Source of the DNA: Clostridium sp. 28_17
GTDB lineage: Bacteria > Bacillota > Clostridia > TANB77 > CAG-508
Length of the DNA stretch: 64,000 nucleotides
Reading direction: 5' to 3'
Assembly (NCBI GenBank): GCA_001916065.1
Contig: MNRS01000020.1
Location: forward strand, 1-64,000
Shown here: piece after piece, positions 48,861 to 58,041 of the stretch
Numbering within the stretch: the first letter of the stretch is position 1
Layout of the letters: each line of letters begins with the position of its first letter
Translations under genes and position numbers: made by a program
The notes under the pieces: generated by a model
Database searches by the model: none
Seen by the model: only the letters and a program-made list of their open reading frames with translations
Told to the model about the DNA's origin: nothing

Positions 48861-49701
48861 TTTTTAACTCCCCATATCCTTCATATATTGTTCCATTATT
48901 TATTAAAAATTCTTTTATGCTTTTTTGTAATCTAGTTGTTTCTGGTAATTCATTATAATTATCACATTTTTTTAAATTAAATACAAAATTTAAAACATCA
49001 TCTATTCCGTTTTTAGAACTTTGTATTTCAAAAAGTTCTTGAAACTTTTTGATATTAGAATTTTCATCTAACATTTTTGATATTTCTTTACTTAATAACC
49101 ATGTTTCACAAATATATTTTGGATTTTCTATATTATAATATTTTTTTAGTAATTCTCTCGAATTTTGTATTGCTTTTTTCACTTCATTTATATCAAGATT
49201 TTTTCCTGCTGGTATATGTATTTTAATTTTATTATTTGTTGTTGGCTCAAATTGTAGTCTTCCGCATTCTATTAATCTTGCATTTATAAAATATGTTGCC
49301 CATAACATTTGCGAAATTCTAATTCCATCATAATGTTTGTATATAATGTCATTTAACAAACATTCTCTTATTCTTTGCTTTTGAATCTTAATTTGTTCAT
49401 TATCAAAATTGTATTTTTTTATATTTTCTTTATGATATTCAAGTCCAAGTAATAATAATATATTTGTTATAAATGGGTTTACTTTTTCTTCAAATAAAAT
49501 TTCTATGTTTTTTTCTTTCCATAGTTCTCTAAACTTTTCTGTTTTGTCAATATACAAAATTTCATATATTTCTTTTGCTTTATTTTGTATCTTTTTATTA
49601 TTTTTTATTTCTTCAATACATCTGTCGCATTTTTCTTGGTAGTCTGCATCTTTTATATCATAATACTCTAGCGCTTCTTTTATTTTTTCTTTATTTAACA
49701 T
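48724..49701 (-). CDS. Two-domain acyltransferase-like protein (DUF5596/GNAT-like)
   Basis: A 325-residue frame. The first 280 or so residues match the two-domain N-acyltransferase-like family: a helical N-domain (YYDIKDADYQEKCDRCI) and a C-terminal GNAT-like domain with GRLQFEPTTNNKIKIHIPAG, WLLSKEISKMLDENSNIKKF and LQKSIKEFLINNG. The last 45 residues, after YEGYGEL, read across the phosphatase start in a different frame and are lysine- and arginine-rich, so they may be an artefact of losing the original stop; a one-base change near GGGGAG would end the protein at TAA just before the phosphatase ATG. The substrate is unknown. The GNAT gene directly upstream may be functionally linked. Confidence 0.65.
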   Translation of the reverse strand: MLNKEKIKEALEYYDIKDADYQEKCDRCIEEIKNNKKIQNKAKEIYEILYIDKTEKFRELWKEKNIEILFEEKVNPFITNILLLLGLEYHKENIKKYNFDNEQIKIQKQRIRECLLNDIIYKHYDGIRISQMLWATYFINARLIECGRLQFEPTTNNKIKIHIPAGKNLDINEVKKAIQNSRELLKKYYNIENPKYICETWLLSKEISKMLDENSNIKKFQELFEIQSSKNGIDDVLNFVFNLKKCDNYNELPETTRLQKSIKEFLINNGTIYEGYGELKNENICSKTWSNRLECSRKMPRKNGYRIKQHRNRTSKEYKRTNKKI

Positions 49702-49710
49702 TTTTTCCTC

Positions 49711-50166
49711 TTATTTTATATAATATTTCATAATTAATGTATCATTTTCAAATCCGTACTTTTTATAAATAGAAATTGCTTTTGAATTGTCACTAGAAAG
49801 CTTCAAAATTTCTAAATTTTGTTCTTTTGCAAATTTTATGCATTCACCTATTAGTTTTGTCTGTATACCTTTTCTTCTATATTCATTCAATGTAAAGACA
49901 TCACAAATATATCCTTCTTTTCCACTTTCCACACACTGTGGCATATAATTTATAATTTGTAAGCCACATGTGGCAATAATATGATTTTCTTGTTCTTCTA
50001 TAAAAAAAATCATATCTTCATTTAAATGTTCGATTAAATATTTCTTTGTTACTTCATAAAGTCTTTTATCTTCTCCTTCTGGATATTCTTCTTTCCAGTC
50101 TTCTTTTTGTTGTATAACTCGTAATTTTGAAAGTTCTTCTATATCTTTTTTCTCAGCAATTCTCAT
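49711..50166 (-). CDS. GNAT-family N-acetyltransferase
   Basis: A 151-residue GNAT enzyme. The acetyl-CoA-binding motif A is visible in CDVFTLNEYRRKGIQTKLIG (R-x-x-G-x-G/Q-type loop), followed by LKLSSDNSKAISIYKKYGFEN at the C-terminus, the usual motif B. It ends with a short strand, as in small-molecule acetyltransferases. It is 9 bp upstream of the two-domain acyltransferase and 20 bp downstream of the HD hydrolase gene. The acceptor amine is unknown. Confidence 0.87.
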   Translation of the reverse strand: MRIAEKKDIEELSKLRVIQQKEDWKEEYPEGEDKRLYEVTKKYLIEHLNEDMIFFIEEQENHIIATCGLQIINYMPQCVESGKEGYICDVFTLNEYRRKGIQTKLIGECIKFAKEQNLEILKLSSDNSKAISIYKKYGFENDTLIMKYYIK

Positions 50167-50186
50167 AATTCCTCCTTATAACTATC

Positions 50187-50768
50187 CTACAAGTTATCTT
50201 TTATACTAGGAAATAAATCATAAACATTAAATCCTAATTGTTTATCAATATATTGTTTTAATTTATATGTTTCTTTAATATGATATTGTGAGTTTTCATA
50301 TGCACCTCTTCTTGACATTATATCAATTAGTCTTTTATCTACTGTCATATTAACATCTGTACACATTAAATCACATAAATTTATTATTTTTTCATATATT
50401 GTATATTCGTGATTTTTCACAAATTCTGTTCTAAATGGTATATCTCTTGGAATTCCTCCTGCAGTACAATATACATCATTATTTAAGTATGAATGTGTTA
50501 AGCATATATTTGCATATTCATCATCATATCCTAATTCTTTTATATATTTATATCCATTCATTACATGTTCTTTAAATTCCCCTACTGATTTTCCTATATC
50601 ATGTATATATCCAAGTGTTTTTGCATAATCCACATCTAAATTTAATTTTTCTGCTATTTTTCCTGCTGAATTTCCTACACAAATTGAATGATTTATCCAG
50701 TGATCATCTGGTATTTTTCCTCTTGCTTCTTCTAACATTTCTCTTGCTTTTTCTACAGTTAATTTCAT
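50187..50768 (-). CDS. HD-domain phosphohydrolase
   Basis: A 193-residue metal-dependent hydrolase. The HD signature is complete: His in WINHSICVGN, HD in LGYIHDIGKSVGEF, His in LTHSYLN and a downstream Asp in INLCDLMCTDVN. These bind one or two metal ions and hydrolyse phosphomonoesters or nucleotides. It begins 4 bp after the stop of the upstream PHP gene. With the PHP, HAD, histidine phosphatase and nucleotidase domains nearby, it suggests a pathway that removes phosphate from nucleotide- or sugar-derived compounds. Confidence 0.88.
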   Translation of the reverse strand: MKLTVEKAREMLEEARGKIPDDHWINHSICVGNSAGKIAEKLNLDVDYAKTLGYIHDIGKSVGEFKEHVMNGYKYIKELGYDDEYANICLTHSYLNNDVYCTAGGIPRDIPFRTEFVKNHEYTIYEKIINLCDLMCTDVNMTVDKRLIDIMSRRGAYENSQYHIKETYKLKQYIDKQLGFNVYDLFPSIKDNL

Positions 50769-50771
50769 CTT

Positions 50772-51590
50772 TTATTCTACCTCCAAATTTTCATTACAAA
50801 AATGTAATTTGTTTATAATATCTTGTCCAATATGTTCATTTGCAACTTCTATTGCTTTTTCATATATTTCAATTTGTTCACGCCAATGAGCATCTATTCC
50901 ATATAAGACTTTTAAGTTTTCATATTCAGATGCAATTTTCCAAAATTCTTTACATGGATACATTATTTTGTCCCTTTCACCCTTTAATACTGCAACTGGT
51001 TGAGATAAATTAATTTCTAATGGTATCCCATATTTTTCTGCAGTATCACAAATTATATGAGCTACTGTTTCTTGAGTTTTTCCAAAAGTATCTGTGACTA
51101 ACATGTAGATATCAGGATGAGCTATTATATTTGGTATATTTTTTTCAATTGCTATTTTTATATATTCAGCATATTTTAAAAAATCTACATCTTCAAAAGG
51201 CTCGTATCTTCTTCTAAAAATTTTCAATTCATTTTTATCATCATATATAAAATGTTGTCCTAAAATTAGTTTATCTGTTTCATTTTTTAATTCTAATAAA
51301 TTTTCTTCTTGTCCCTGTAAATATTCAACTTCAAATCCTGTTTCTATTTCTATTCTATCTTTGTATTTTTCTTTTAAAGATTTAATACTTTCTAAATATT
51401 CATTTTTTTCACTGTACTTCATTCTCATATTTTTTCTATGGTCTATTTCTTCTTTTTCTGGACAATGGTCTGTAAAGGCTATTTTGGTAAAGCCTTTCTT
51501 TATAAATTCTTTTACAAAATCCTCATCTGTCATATTGTTGTCTGCATGTCCACATCTTCTTGTATGTGTATGATAATTAAATTTTTGCAT
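50772..51590 (-). CDS. PHP-family phosphoesterase, histidinol-phosphatase-like
   Basis: A 272-residue PHP-domain enzyme. Metal ligands are in FNYHTHTRRCGHADN, AFTDHCPE, a Glu in TGFEVEYL, His in LGQHFI, IIAHPDIY and the final GIDAHW. This is the HisK-type histidinol phosphatase layout, but no other histidine-biosynthesis gene is present, so another phosphorylated substrate is possible. It lies 4 bp upstream of the HD gene and 21 bp downstream of the nucleotidase-nucleoside hydrolase fusion. Confidence 0.85.
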   Translation of the reverse strand: MQKFNYHTHTRRCGHADNNMTDEDFVKEFIKKGFTKIAFTDHCPEKEEIDHRKNMRMKYSEKNEYLESIKSLKEKYKDRIEIETGFEVEYLQGQEENLLELKNETDKLILGQHFIYDDKNELKIFRRRYEPFEDVDFLKYAEYIKIAIEKNIPNIIAHPDIYMLVTDTFGKTQETVAHIICDTAEKYGIPLEINLSQPVAVLKGERDKIMYPCKEFWKIASEYENLKVLYGIDAHWREQIEIYEKAIEVANEHIGQDIINKLHFCNENLEVE

Positions 51591-51610
51591 TTTACTTTTT
51601 CTCCTTATAT

Positions 51611-53044
51611 TTATTCTCCTAATTTTTTAAACAAATCATTATAAATTTTATTAACATCTAAATAATTAACAAATGTAACTTTATGCCTATTCTCTGTTAA
51701 TTCATATGATGTATCTTCTTTTATAATTGGACAGCTTATTTCTTCTGTTTCAAACCAAGTTTTATTTATCATGTAAGCAATAACACTTATGTCCCAAATA
51801 ACCCTTCTTTCTTCAATTCCATGATATGTGTCATTGTAAAATCTTTGGCATAAATAATCACATAATTCATTTTTTCCTTTTAAAAAATTTTCTAATTCAT
51901 ATATTGATGTTCTTAAATTAGATGCTACATTTTTACAAGGAATTATTGTTAATTTTACTTTTGATTCAAATACTTCTTTAACAGCTTGTATATCTTGTCT
52001 AAAATTAAATTCTTTATTTTCTTTGTTTAAAAAGCTGTGTCCACCTAACCATACTACTTCTATTTTATCTATTATTTGTGGTGATTTTTTTATTGCTAAT
52101 GCAATATTTGTAATTGCTCCAATTGCTAATATATATGTTTTTTCATTTTTGTTTGCAATTTCTATAATTTTATTTACTGCTTCATTATTTTGATTATATC
52201 CATTGCATATGTAATCTGTTGAACCTTTGAATATTTTATTTTTTGTTTCAAAATTTAGCCAATTACATATCTTAAGTATTTCATTGTAACTTTTTTCTGT
52301 TGTTTCTTCTATTGTTTCTTTTATATAACTATGTGAATATGGTGCTACTGTTATTGCTTCAATATTAAATTTGTCCTGATTTTTTAATAAATATGCAAGA
52401 GCAAATTGGTCATCACATTCATTATATGTGTCTGTATCTAGTATGACATTTACTTTTTCTTTTTTATAGTTTGTAATAAATTCATAAATTTCTTTCCAAT
52501 TATGAACTCTAGTAATATCTTTTTCTGCTCGGTTATATGGTGTATCCATTAAAAGAGTGGTTATATTATTTTCTATACAATCTCTACAATTGCGTATTGA
52601 ATCATCAATCATTATATCAATATTGTTTTCAAAGCATTTTTCTGTTTTTGCATGTTTATTATTTTTATATGCATCTGTTAATATTAATTTATCATATTCT
52701 ACTCCTTTTTCCTTTAACCACTTCTTTGTCATATCATATGGGTTTGTATATTCTCCATTATCTCTACCTGTAATAATTACAATAGTATGTCCATCTTCTT
52801 TCAATTTTTCAATATATTTTTTTGCACCTTCTATTACATCTAATTTTTGAGCTATTCTTTCAATATTTTCTAAATAAAATGGCCATAATTCATCATCAGT
52901 CCAGTCAAACATTCCCTTAGTTATATGTGCTTCTGGATTAATTATTCCTGTATTTCTTAGTTCTTTGTCATGTTTTAAAAATTCTTGCTTTAAAACTTCA
53001 TCAAAGTTTGATATTACATTATCTATATCAATTCCTATATTCAT
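51611..53044 (-). CDS. Fusion of a 5'-nucleotidase-like HAD domain with a nucleoside hydrolase
   Basis: A 477-residue two-domain protein. Residues 1-190 form a HAD fold of the 5'(3')-deoxyribonucleotidase type: nucleophile in IGIDIDNVI, VIITGRDN motif II, and IDIMIDDSIRNC motif IV. Residues 198-477 form an inosine-uridine-type nucleoside hydrolase: the calcium site DTDTYNECDDQFAL is complete, and AIGAITNIALAI and VVWLGGHSF follow. The two reactions are sequential: dephosphorylate a nucleotide, then split the nucleoside to base and ribose. The domain fusion is uncommon in my experience. Three MFS transporter genes lie directly upstream, which suggests uptake or export of nucleosides or related compounds. 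Confidence 0.85.
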   Translation of the reverse strand: MNIGIDIDNVISNFDEVLKQEFLKHDKELRNTGIINPEAHITKGMFDWTDDELWPFYLENIERIAQKLDVIEGAKKYIEKLKEDGHTIVIITGRDNGEYTNPYDMTKKWLKEKGVEYDKLILTDAYKNNKHAKTEKCFENNIDIMIDDSIRNCRDCIENNITTLLMDTPYNRAEKDITRVHNWKEIYEFITNYKKEKVNVILDTDTYNECDDQFALAYLLKNQDKFNIEAITVAPYSHSYIKETIEETTEKSYNEILKICNWLNFETKNKIFKGSTDYICNGYNQNNEAVNKIIEIANKNEKTYILAIGAITNIALAIKKSPQIIDKIEVVWLGGHSFLNKENKEFNFRQDIQAVKEVFESKVKLTIIPCKNVASNLRTSIYELENFLKGKNELCDYLCQRFYNDTYHGIEERRVIWDISVIAYMINKTWFETEEISCPIIKEDTSYELTENRHKVTFVNYLDVNKIYNDLFKKLGE

Positions 53045-53059
53045 TTTTCCCCTCTTCTA

Positions 53060-54265
53060 TTATTTATATTTTTTATTTATATATACAATAAATACTACGT
53101 ATACTATTATTGCTATAAGAAAAGTTGTTGATATAATATTTCCATTCTCTTTAAAAACAGTATAAGATAATAATGGAATTATTGCTGTAACAATTCCCTC
53201 CACAAATCTCTCAAATGTTACATATGAAGTTTGATAATTTTCCTTTGAACTCTCATATATTGCAACATTATCGTATATATCATAAGCACTATTTGCACAT
53301 CCCATTAAAACATATATCAATGGTAATATATATATCAAATAGTTTTCTTTAATTACGAGTAACATTATAAATGAAATTATATACAATATTCCAATTGGAA
53401 TAAGTACTTTTTTCCATTCTCTGTTTTCTGCCCTTTTAGCCCAGAATTTGCTAAATATCGCATCTGATAAGTTTATAACTATATTTAAAATACTGTAATA
53501 CACATAATTTATATGTAAATATCTAAGTAAATACACATTTAAGTACATTGTTCCTATTCCTAATGCAAATCTATTAATTCCTGCTGTAATTAGTACTTTT
53601 CTAAATGATTTATCTTTTGCTGGCCTTAATACTGATTCTTTGACCTTTATTGGTTTACACTCAATTTCAGGTTTATATGTATTTATTCTTATTGCAATAT
53701 CTATAAACGCTATGATAAATACTATTCCAAATAAAATTAAAAATCCATTTAATTCATATCCACTTGCTTTAAATTGGTCTAATACAACTCCCATAAATAA
53801 ACTAAATGCCATAACAACTGTATTCTTTATCATATTTTTACTTGAAGCAAATTTTGTTCTATCTTCTTTTTTTACTAATGTCATTCTCCAATTTACAAAT
53901 GTTATATATCCCATTTCTCCTGTTACTGCATAGATTGATGCAAATATGAAAAAGAATATTGTTCTAATAGTTATATTATCTGATATAAATGGTAAAAATG
54001 CAAATCCAACTGATGATAGCCTATATATAGTGTAATTTGATAATACTACAATTTTGGACTGTCCTATTTTTGAAAATAGTGGTGCTGCAAATATCTGTAA
54101 CATATTTGTTATTGTGTCTAATACTGCATATATTCCAATCGCTAAATCTGATAGTCCTAAATATACTGCAAATGCAGTTATCAGTGAACTACTTGCTATT
54201 TTGTTATTTGCGGTATCTAATATTGATGATGTAAGATACTTTTTATATTCTTTTTTATAATTCAT
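53060..54265 (-). CDS. MFS transporter (third of three in tandem)
   Basis: A major facilitator protein of about 401 residues and 12 helices. N-terminal half: SSILDTANNKIASSSLITAFAV-like start, then GLSDLAIGIYAVLDTITNML and the loop APLFSKIGQSKIVVLS, which is a diverged motif A. A central charged loop (EIECKPIKVKESVLRPAKDK) joins the halves. Start at 54265 is set by AAGGAA 7 bases upstream; it overlaps the end of the upstream MFS gene by 11 bp, showing translational coupling. It is closest in style to the two MFS proteins upstream, but sequence identity looks low. Substrate unknown. Confidence 0.82.
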   Translation of the reverse strand: MNYKKEYKKYLTSSILDTANNKIASSSLITAFAVYLGLSDLAIGIYAVLDTITNMLQIFAAPLFSKIGQSKIVVLSNYTIYRLSSVGFAFLPFISDNITIRTIFFFIFASIYAVTGEMGYITFVNWRMTLVKKEDRTKFASSKNMIKNTVVMAFSLFMGVVLDQFKASGYELNGFLILFGIVFIIAFIDIAIRINTYKPEIECKPIKVKESVLRPAKDKSFRKVLITAGINRFALGIGTMYLNVYLLRYLHINYVYYSILNIVINLSDAIFSKFWAKRAENREWKKVLIPIGILYIISFIMLLVIKENYLIYILPLIYVLMGCANSAYDIYDNVAIYESSKENYQTSYVTFERFVEGIVTAIIPLLSYTVFKENGNIISTTFLIAIIVYVVFIVYINKKYK

Positions 54266-55499
54266 TTTCTTGTTCCTTTTCATTATTATTCATTATAATT
54301 TTATACAGATATATACTTACAAAAATTTCTATTATTGATAAAACTGTTAAAATACTTATTACTAATACCATTGGGTATTTTAACAATATTGTTGTAAAAC
54401 TCAAACTTATTATTGTTCTAACAATTTTTCTTGATAATTCCATAGCTGTTAGCAATGTTTGTTGACTATTTTTATCAGCATTTTTCAATGCTATATCCTG
54501 CATATATACCTTAAATGGGTCTCTTATAAAAAGTATCATTACATATCCAAGTCCCATAATCACAAATTTCAATACTGGCATATTAGATATATTATAACCA
54601 ATGAGCATTAAAATCAATGATATTGTTAATGCAACTGGTAGCATTATTCCTACTTTGTCTTCATATTTTTTATGTATTTTTTCAAACTTTATGTTTGATA
54701 TCAGTCTTACTATCCTTGATACACATAATATTGCTCCAATTATTAGTGATGTTTTTTCAACATCATACAATTTTAGCAATTCTTGTTGAATAAATAACTT
54801 TCCATTTGACTGTCCTGAATTTACCATAGGATAAAATAGACCATATGAAATTATTATAAACATTACAATTTTTGTATATTTGATTTTTCTTTTATTATTT
54901 TCTTTATTTGTTTCTACTGTCCTTTTATCATCTTTTGAATAGTCTGCCATATACCAAGATAGTATAAAACATATTACACAGAATGTTATACATCCTATCA
55001 TTGGCAAATAGTTATTAATATTAAACATTATACTTGCTACAAATGATATTATCATTGTAACCAATGCATATATCGTATTTGCTTTTGTTCTATATTTTAT
55101 ATATTCATTTTCTTTATGTTGTAATTCCAAATTATTTTTTAATGCTGCATTTATCATATTTTGAAATGTAAATGCCATTTCGTAAAATATTTTTCCTATT
55201 ACAATTGTCAAATAATTTCTACCAAACGTCAATAATATACTTGATATTAGAAATAGAAATGATCCTAATCTAACTGATTTTGTATTTCCTATTTTGTGTA
55301 TTATTTTTAGTAATGGTACTTGTAATAAGATATTTACTATCATTGATATTGTTGTTAGTGATACTATCTGTGATGCTGTAAATTTTTTTACTACTGTTAA
55401 AAATAGTGTATCTATTGCTATCCAAAATAATAAATCTCCTGATAGTCCATCATACCAAGGAAATATTTTGTTAAATCTCTTTAGTTTGTTTTCGTCCAT
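54255..55499 (-). CDS. MFS transporter (second of three in tandem)
   Basis: A 12-helix membrane protein of about 414 residues. The start contains FPWYDGLSGDLLFWIAIDTLFL, then the motif-A-like loop LLKIIHKIGNTKSVRLG. An acidic/basic loop (DYSKDDKRTVETNKENNKRK) separates the halves. I choose the ATG at 55499 because GGAG lies 6 bases upstream; an ATG at 55511 has no RBS and the GGAG is inside it. Like its neighbours it probably moves a small hydrophilic or drug-like compound. Confidence 0.82.
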   Translation of the reverse strand: MDENKLKRFNKIFPWYDGLSGDLLFWIAIDTLFLTVVKKFTASQIVSLTTISMIVNILLQVPLLKIIHKIGNTKSVRLGSFLFLISSILLTFGRNYLTIVIGKIFYEMAFTFQNMINAALKNNLELQHKENEYIKYRTKANTIYALVTMIISFVASIMFNINNYLPMIGCITFCVICFILSWYMADYSKDDKRTVETNKENNKRKIKYTKIVMFIIISYGLFYPMVNSGQSNGKLFIQQELLKLYDVEKTSLIIGAILCVSRIVRLISNIKFEKIHKKYEDKVGIMLPVALTISLILMLIGYNISNMPVLKFVIMGLGYVMILFIRDPFKVYMQDIALKNADKNSQQTLLTAMELSRKIVRTIISLSFTTILLKYPMVLVISILTVLSIIEIFVSIYLYKIIMNNNEKEQENEL

Positions 55500-55594
55500 T
55501 TGTTTCTCCATTTTAATTTATAATATTTTTTATAACTAAATGTTTTCACAAGCCTCAATAAAGCATTTGTTTACTCACTTATCTTTTTCTTCTT

Positions 55595-56758
55595 TTATTT
55601 ATTCCACATTCTAATTAATATAGCATCTAAAAAAACTACCCATAATGAACATAAAAACATAAATTTAAATGTTGCATCTACATTTACTACACTAATTATT
55701 AAAAATACTAATAAAACTACAAATTCCCAAAAACATAAACTCATTTCATGTATAATCGAAAGTAGCATTGTATCTTTATTATCATTTTCAACTTTGCTTT
55801 GCTGCAATGCACAATATGAAGAATCATATAAATCATCAACTAATTTATATACAGATTGATTTATCATTAATATATATACATTTTTAGCAAATAAGAATAT
55901 GGTTGTTGTAATTCCTCTTATTATTGATATAATATTAAATGTCTTTGTATGATTTTTATCTAATTTTTCACCTGTTATAAATAAACTTAATAATTCTACT
56001 ATTGTAGAAATTATATAAAGTGATGTAAAAGTTTTTAAATTATTTAAAGATATATATAAATATAGAGGAACAGCTATTAATCTCTCTATTATTATAAAAC
56101 TTCTTAAACCACTTACTAATTTTAATTTTCCATTTTCACTTTTTTTAAATAGATATTTATAACTTTCTTTAAATGGTTTTGTAACTTCATATTGTAACTT
56201 ATTTTTATCTATTTGTGCTAATGCTACATATGCAATAAAATAAGACATAAATACTGATAATACTATAATTAAATTATTATTTTTTATTAAAAATGTTCCT
56301 GCAAATACATAACCTACAATGCTAGAAAAGCATCTTAAAATATATGAACAACTGTTGAATCTCCCTCTAAATTTTTCATTAACAATTTTACTTGGAATAT
56401 ATGTATTTAATGGATTGTTTGCTGCGCCACTTAATCCTTGTATAATTGAAATTGCTAAATAATAGTATATATTTGTGTCTGCAACAAGTACAAGTAACAT
56501 ACTTATACTTTTTAATATATAACTTAAAAATTTTGTATTTGCTGCTCCTATTTTTTTAAATAATGTTCCTGCTAGTGGTGAAAATATTCCCATAACAAGG
56601 AATTGCACCATAAATATAAATATTATCATTGTTACACTTACACCTGCTTTATATAAAATAACTGGTGTAAATACTGCATATATGCTATTTGCAAATGTTT
56701 TAAAAAAGCTATCATAATATAACATTCTATAATCTTTATCACTAAAATATTTTTCCAT
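55595..56758 (-). CDS. MFS transporter (first of three in tandem)
   Basis: A 387-residue, 12-helix major facilitator protein: YYDSFFKTFANSIYAVFTPVIL, IFSPLAGTLFKKIGAANTKFLS (motif-A-like loop) and GLSGAANNPLNTYIPSKIVNEKF. RBS TAGGAG lies 7 bases before the ATG. It is the first gene of the cluster, about 45 bp downstream of the histidine kinase gene. The gap upstream is too small for a clear separate promoter, so readthrough from the two-component operon is possible. Confidence 0.82.
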   Translation of the reverse strand: MEKYFSDKDYRMLYYDSFFKTFANSIYAVFTPVILYKAGVSVTMIIFIFMVQFLVMGIFSPLAGTLFKKIGAANTKFLSYILKSISMLLVLVADTNIYYYLAISIIQGLSGAANNPLNTYIPSKIVNEKFRGRFNSCSYILRCFSSIVGYVFAGTFLIKNNNLIIVLSVFMSYFIAYVALAQIDKNKLQYEVTKPFKESYKYLFKKSENGKLKLVSGLRSFIIIERLIAVPLYLYISLNNLKTFTSLYIISTIVELLSLFITGEKLDKNHTKTFNIISIIRGITTTIFLFAKNVYILMINQSVYKLVDDLYDSSYCALQQSKVENDNKDTMLLSIIHEMSLCFWEFVVLLVFLIISVVNVDATFKFMFLCSLWVVFLDAILIRMWNK

Positions 56759-56801
56759 TTATTTCTCCTATCTTTTCTTATGTTCTTTACCATATTTTTT
56801 C

Positions 56802-58037
56802 TTACTTCATATACTTAATCACAAACTCTGTACCTTTGTCAAGTTCAGATTTACAACTTATCATACCATTATTTTTCTCAATAATATTCTTTGCTAGTGC
56901 AAGTCCTATACCTACACTATTTTCAGAGGAATTTTGACCTTTATAAAATCTTTCAAAAATATGTTTTAAATCTTCTTTTGTCATTCCTTCCCCTTCGTCT
57001 CTTATTGTTATTTTTGTGAACAAAGTATTTTCCTCATATTTTATATAAATTTTTCCATTTTCTTTGTTATGTTCAATACAATTTTTAATTATATTTGTAA
57101 CCGCTTCTTGTTGCCACTTGTAATCTCCAACAAATGAAGCACTTTCGTTTCCTTCAATAATTATTTGTTGATTTTTTATTTCAATTGGTATTTCTAAATT
57201 CTTTATAATTTCTTCTATAAATTTTTTTAGATTAATTTTTTCTTCATAAAATTGTACAACATTTGCATCTAATTTTGATAGTTTTAGCATTGATATAACA
57301 AGCCAATTTATCCAGTCAATTTGTTTGCTAATTTCAAATATAAATTTTTGTTTTGTATTTTCATCCATATTAGGATTATCTTTTAAATTATCTAACATTA
57401 TTGTTATTGATGTTAAAGGTGTTTTTAGTTGATGTGATATATCTTCAACTGACATTTTTAGGTTATCTTTGTCTTTTTTTGATATTTCACTTTCTTCTTT
57501 TAACATAATGGTAATTTTGTATAATTCGTTTTTCAAATTGCTTAATTCGTCTTCACTATTTTCGTTTATATCCAAGTCATATTTTCTGTTTTTTATTTGA
57601 TTTATGTATTGTGTAATTTGGTTTATTTTTCTGTCTCTTTTCCTTAAATACACAAAAATAATAGCCATCCATAAAATACTAAATACTATTATTAATAAAA
57701 TGTTTAATACCAAATTTTGTTTCATTTGATTTTGCACTGCTATTATGGAATTGGCTTCGTTTATATTAATTCCGTACTTTTTAAGTTCTTCTTGTCCTTT
57801 TTGATATTCTTCGGTATCTTGTTTTGAGTTTAATGTTTTTATTATTGTTCTTGTGTCTATTTCTGGGTTTTCTTTTATTATTGTTCCTATTATCTCTGCT
57901 ATTTTTTGATTTGCTATTGTTGTTATTTTTTTGTATTGGTTATATGCTTGTATTGTTATGGCCATACTTGTTGCTATTGTTAATATTATCATTGGTATTA
58001 TCAAGTATTTTATATTTTTGTTTTTTAAATGGTTCAT
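56802..58037 (-). CDS. Sensor histidine kinase
   Basis: A 411-residue membrane kinase. Two transmembrane helices (about 11-31 and 108-130) frame an extracellular domain of about 75 residues, too small for a PAS/Cache fold to be evident. A HAMP-like linker follows, then the HisKA box SVEDISHQLKTPLTSI with His near residue 206, the N box TNIIKNCIEHNKENGK, G1 RDEGEGM, F box FERFYKG and G2 GIGLALAKNI. All motifs needed for activity are present. It lies 4 bp downstream of its response regulator. Target genes may include the adjacent MFS cluster or the MacB/FtsX system, by location only. Confidence 0.92.
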   Translation of the reverse strand: MNHLKNKNIKYLIIPMIILTIATSMAITIQAYNQYKKITTIANQKIAEIIGTIIKENPEIDTRTIIKTLNSKQDTEEYQKGQEELKKYGININEANSIIAVQNQMKQNLVLNILLIIVFSILWMAIIFVYLRKRDRKINQITQYINQIKNRKYDLDINENSEDELSNLKNELYKITIMLKEESEISKKDKDNLKMSVEDISHQLKTPLTSITIMLDNLKDNPNMDENTKQKFIFEISKQIDWINWLVISMLKLSKLDANVVQFYEEKINLKKFIEEIIKNLEIPIEIKNQQIIIEGNESASFVGDYKWQQEAVTNIIKNCIEHNKENGKIYIKYEENTLFTKITIRDEGEGMTKEDLKHIFERFYKGQNSSENSVGIGLALAKNIIEKNNGMISCKSELDKGTEFVIKYMK

Positions 58038-58041
58038 CTAT

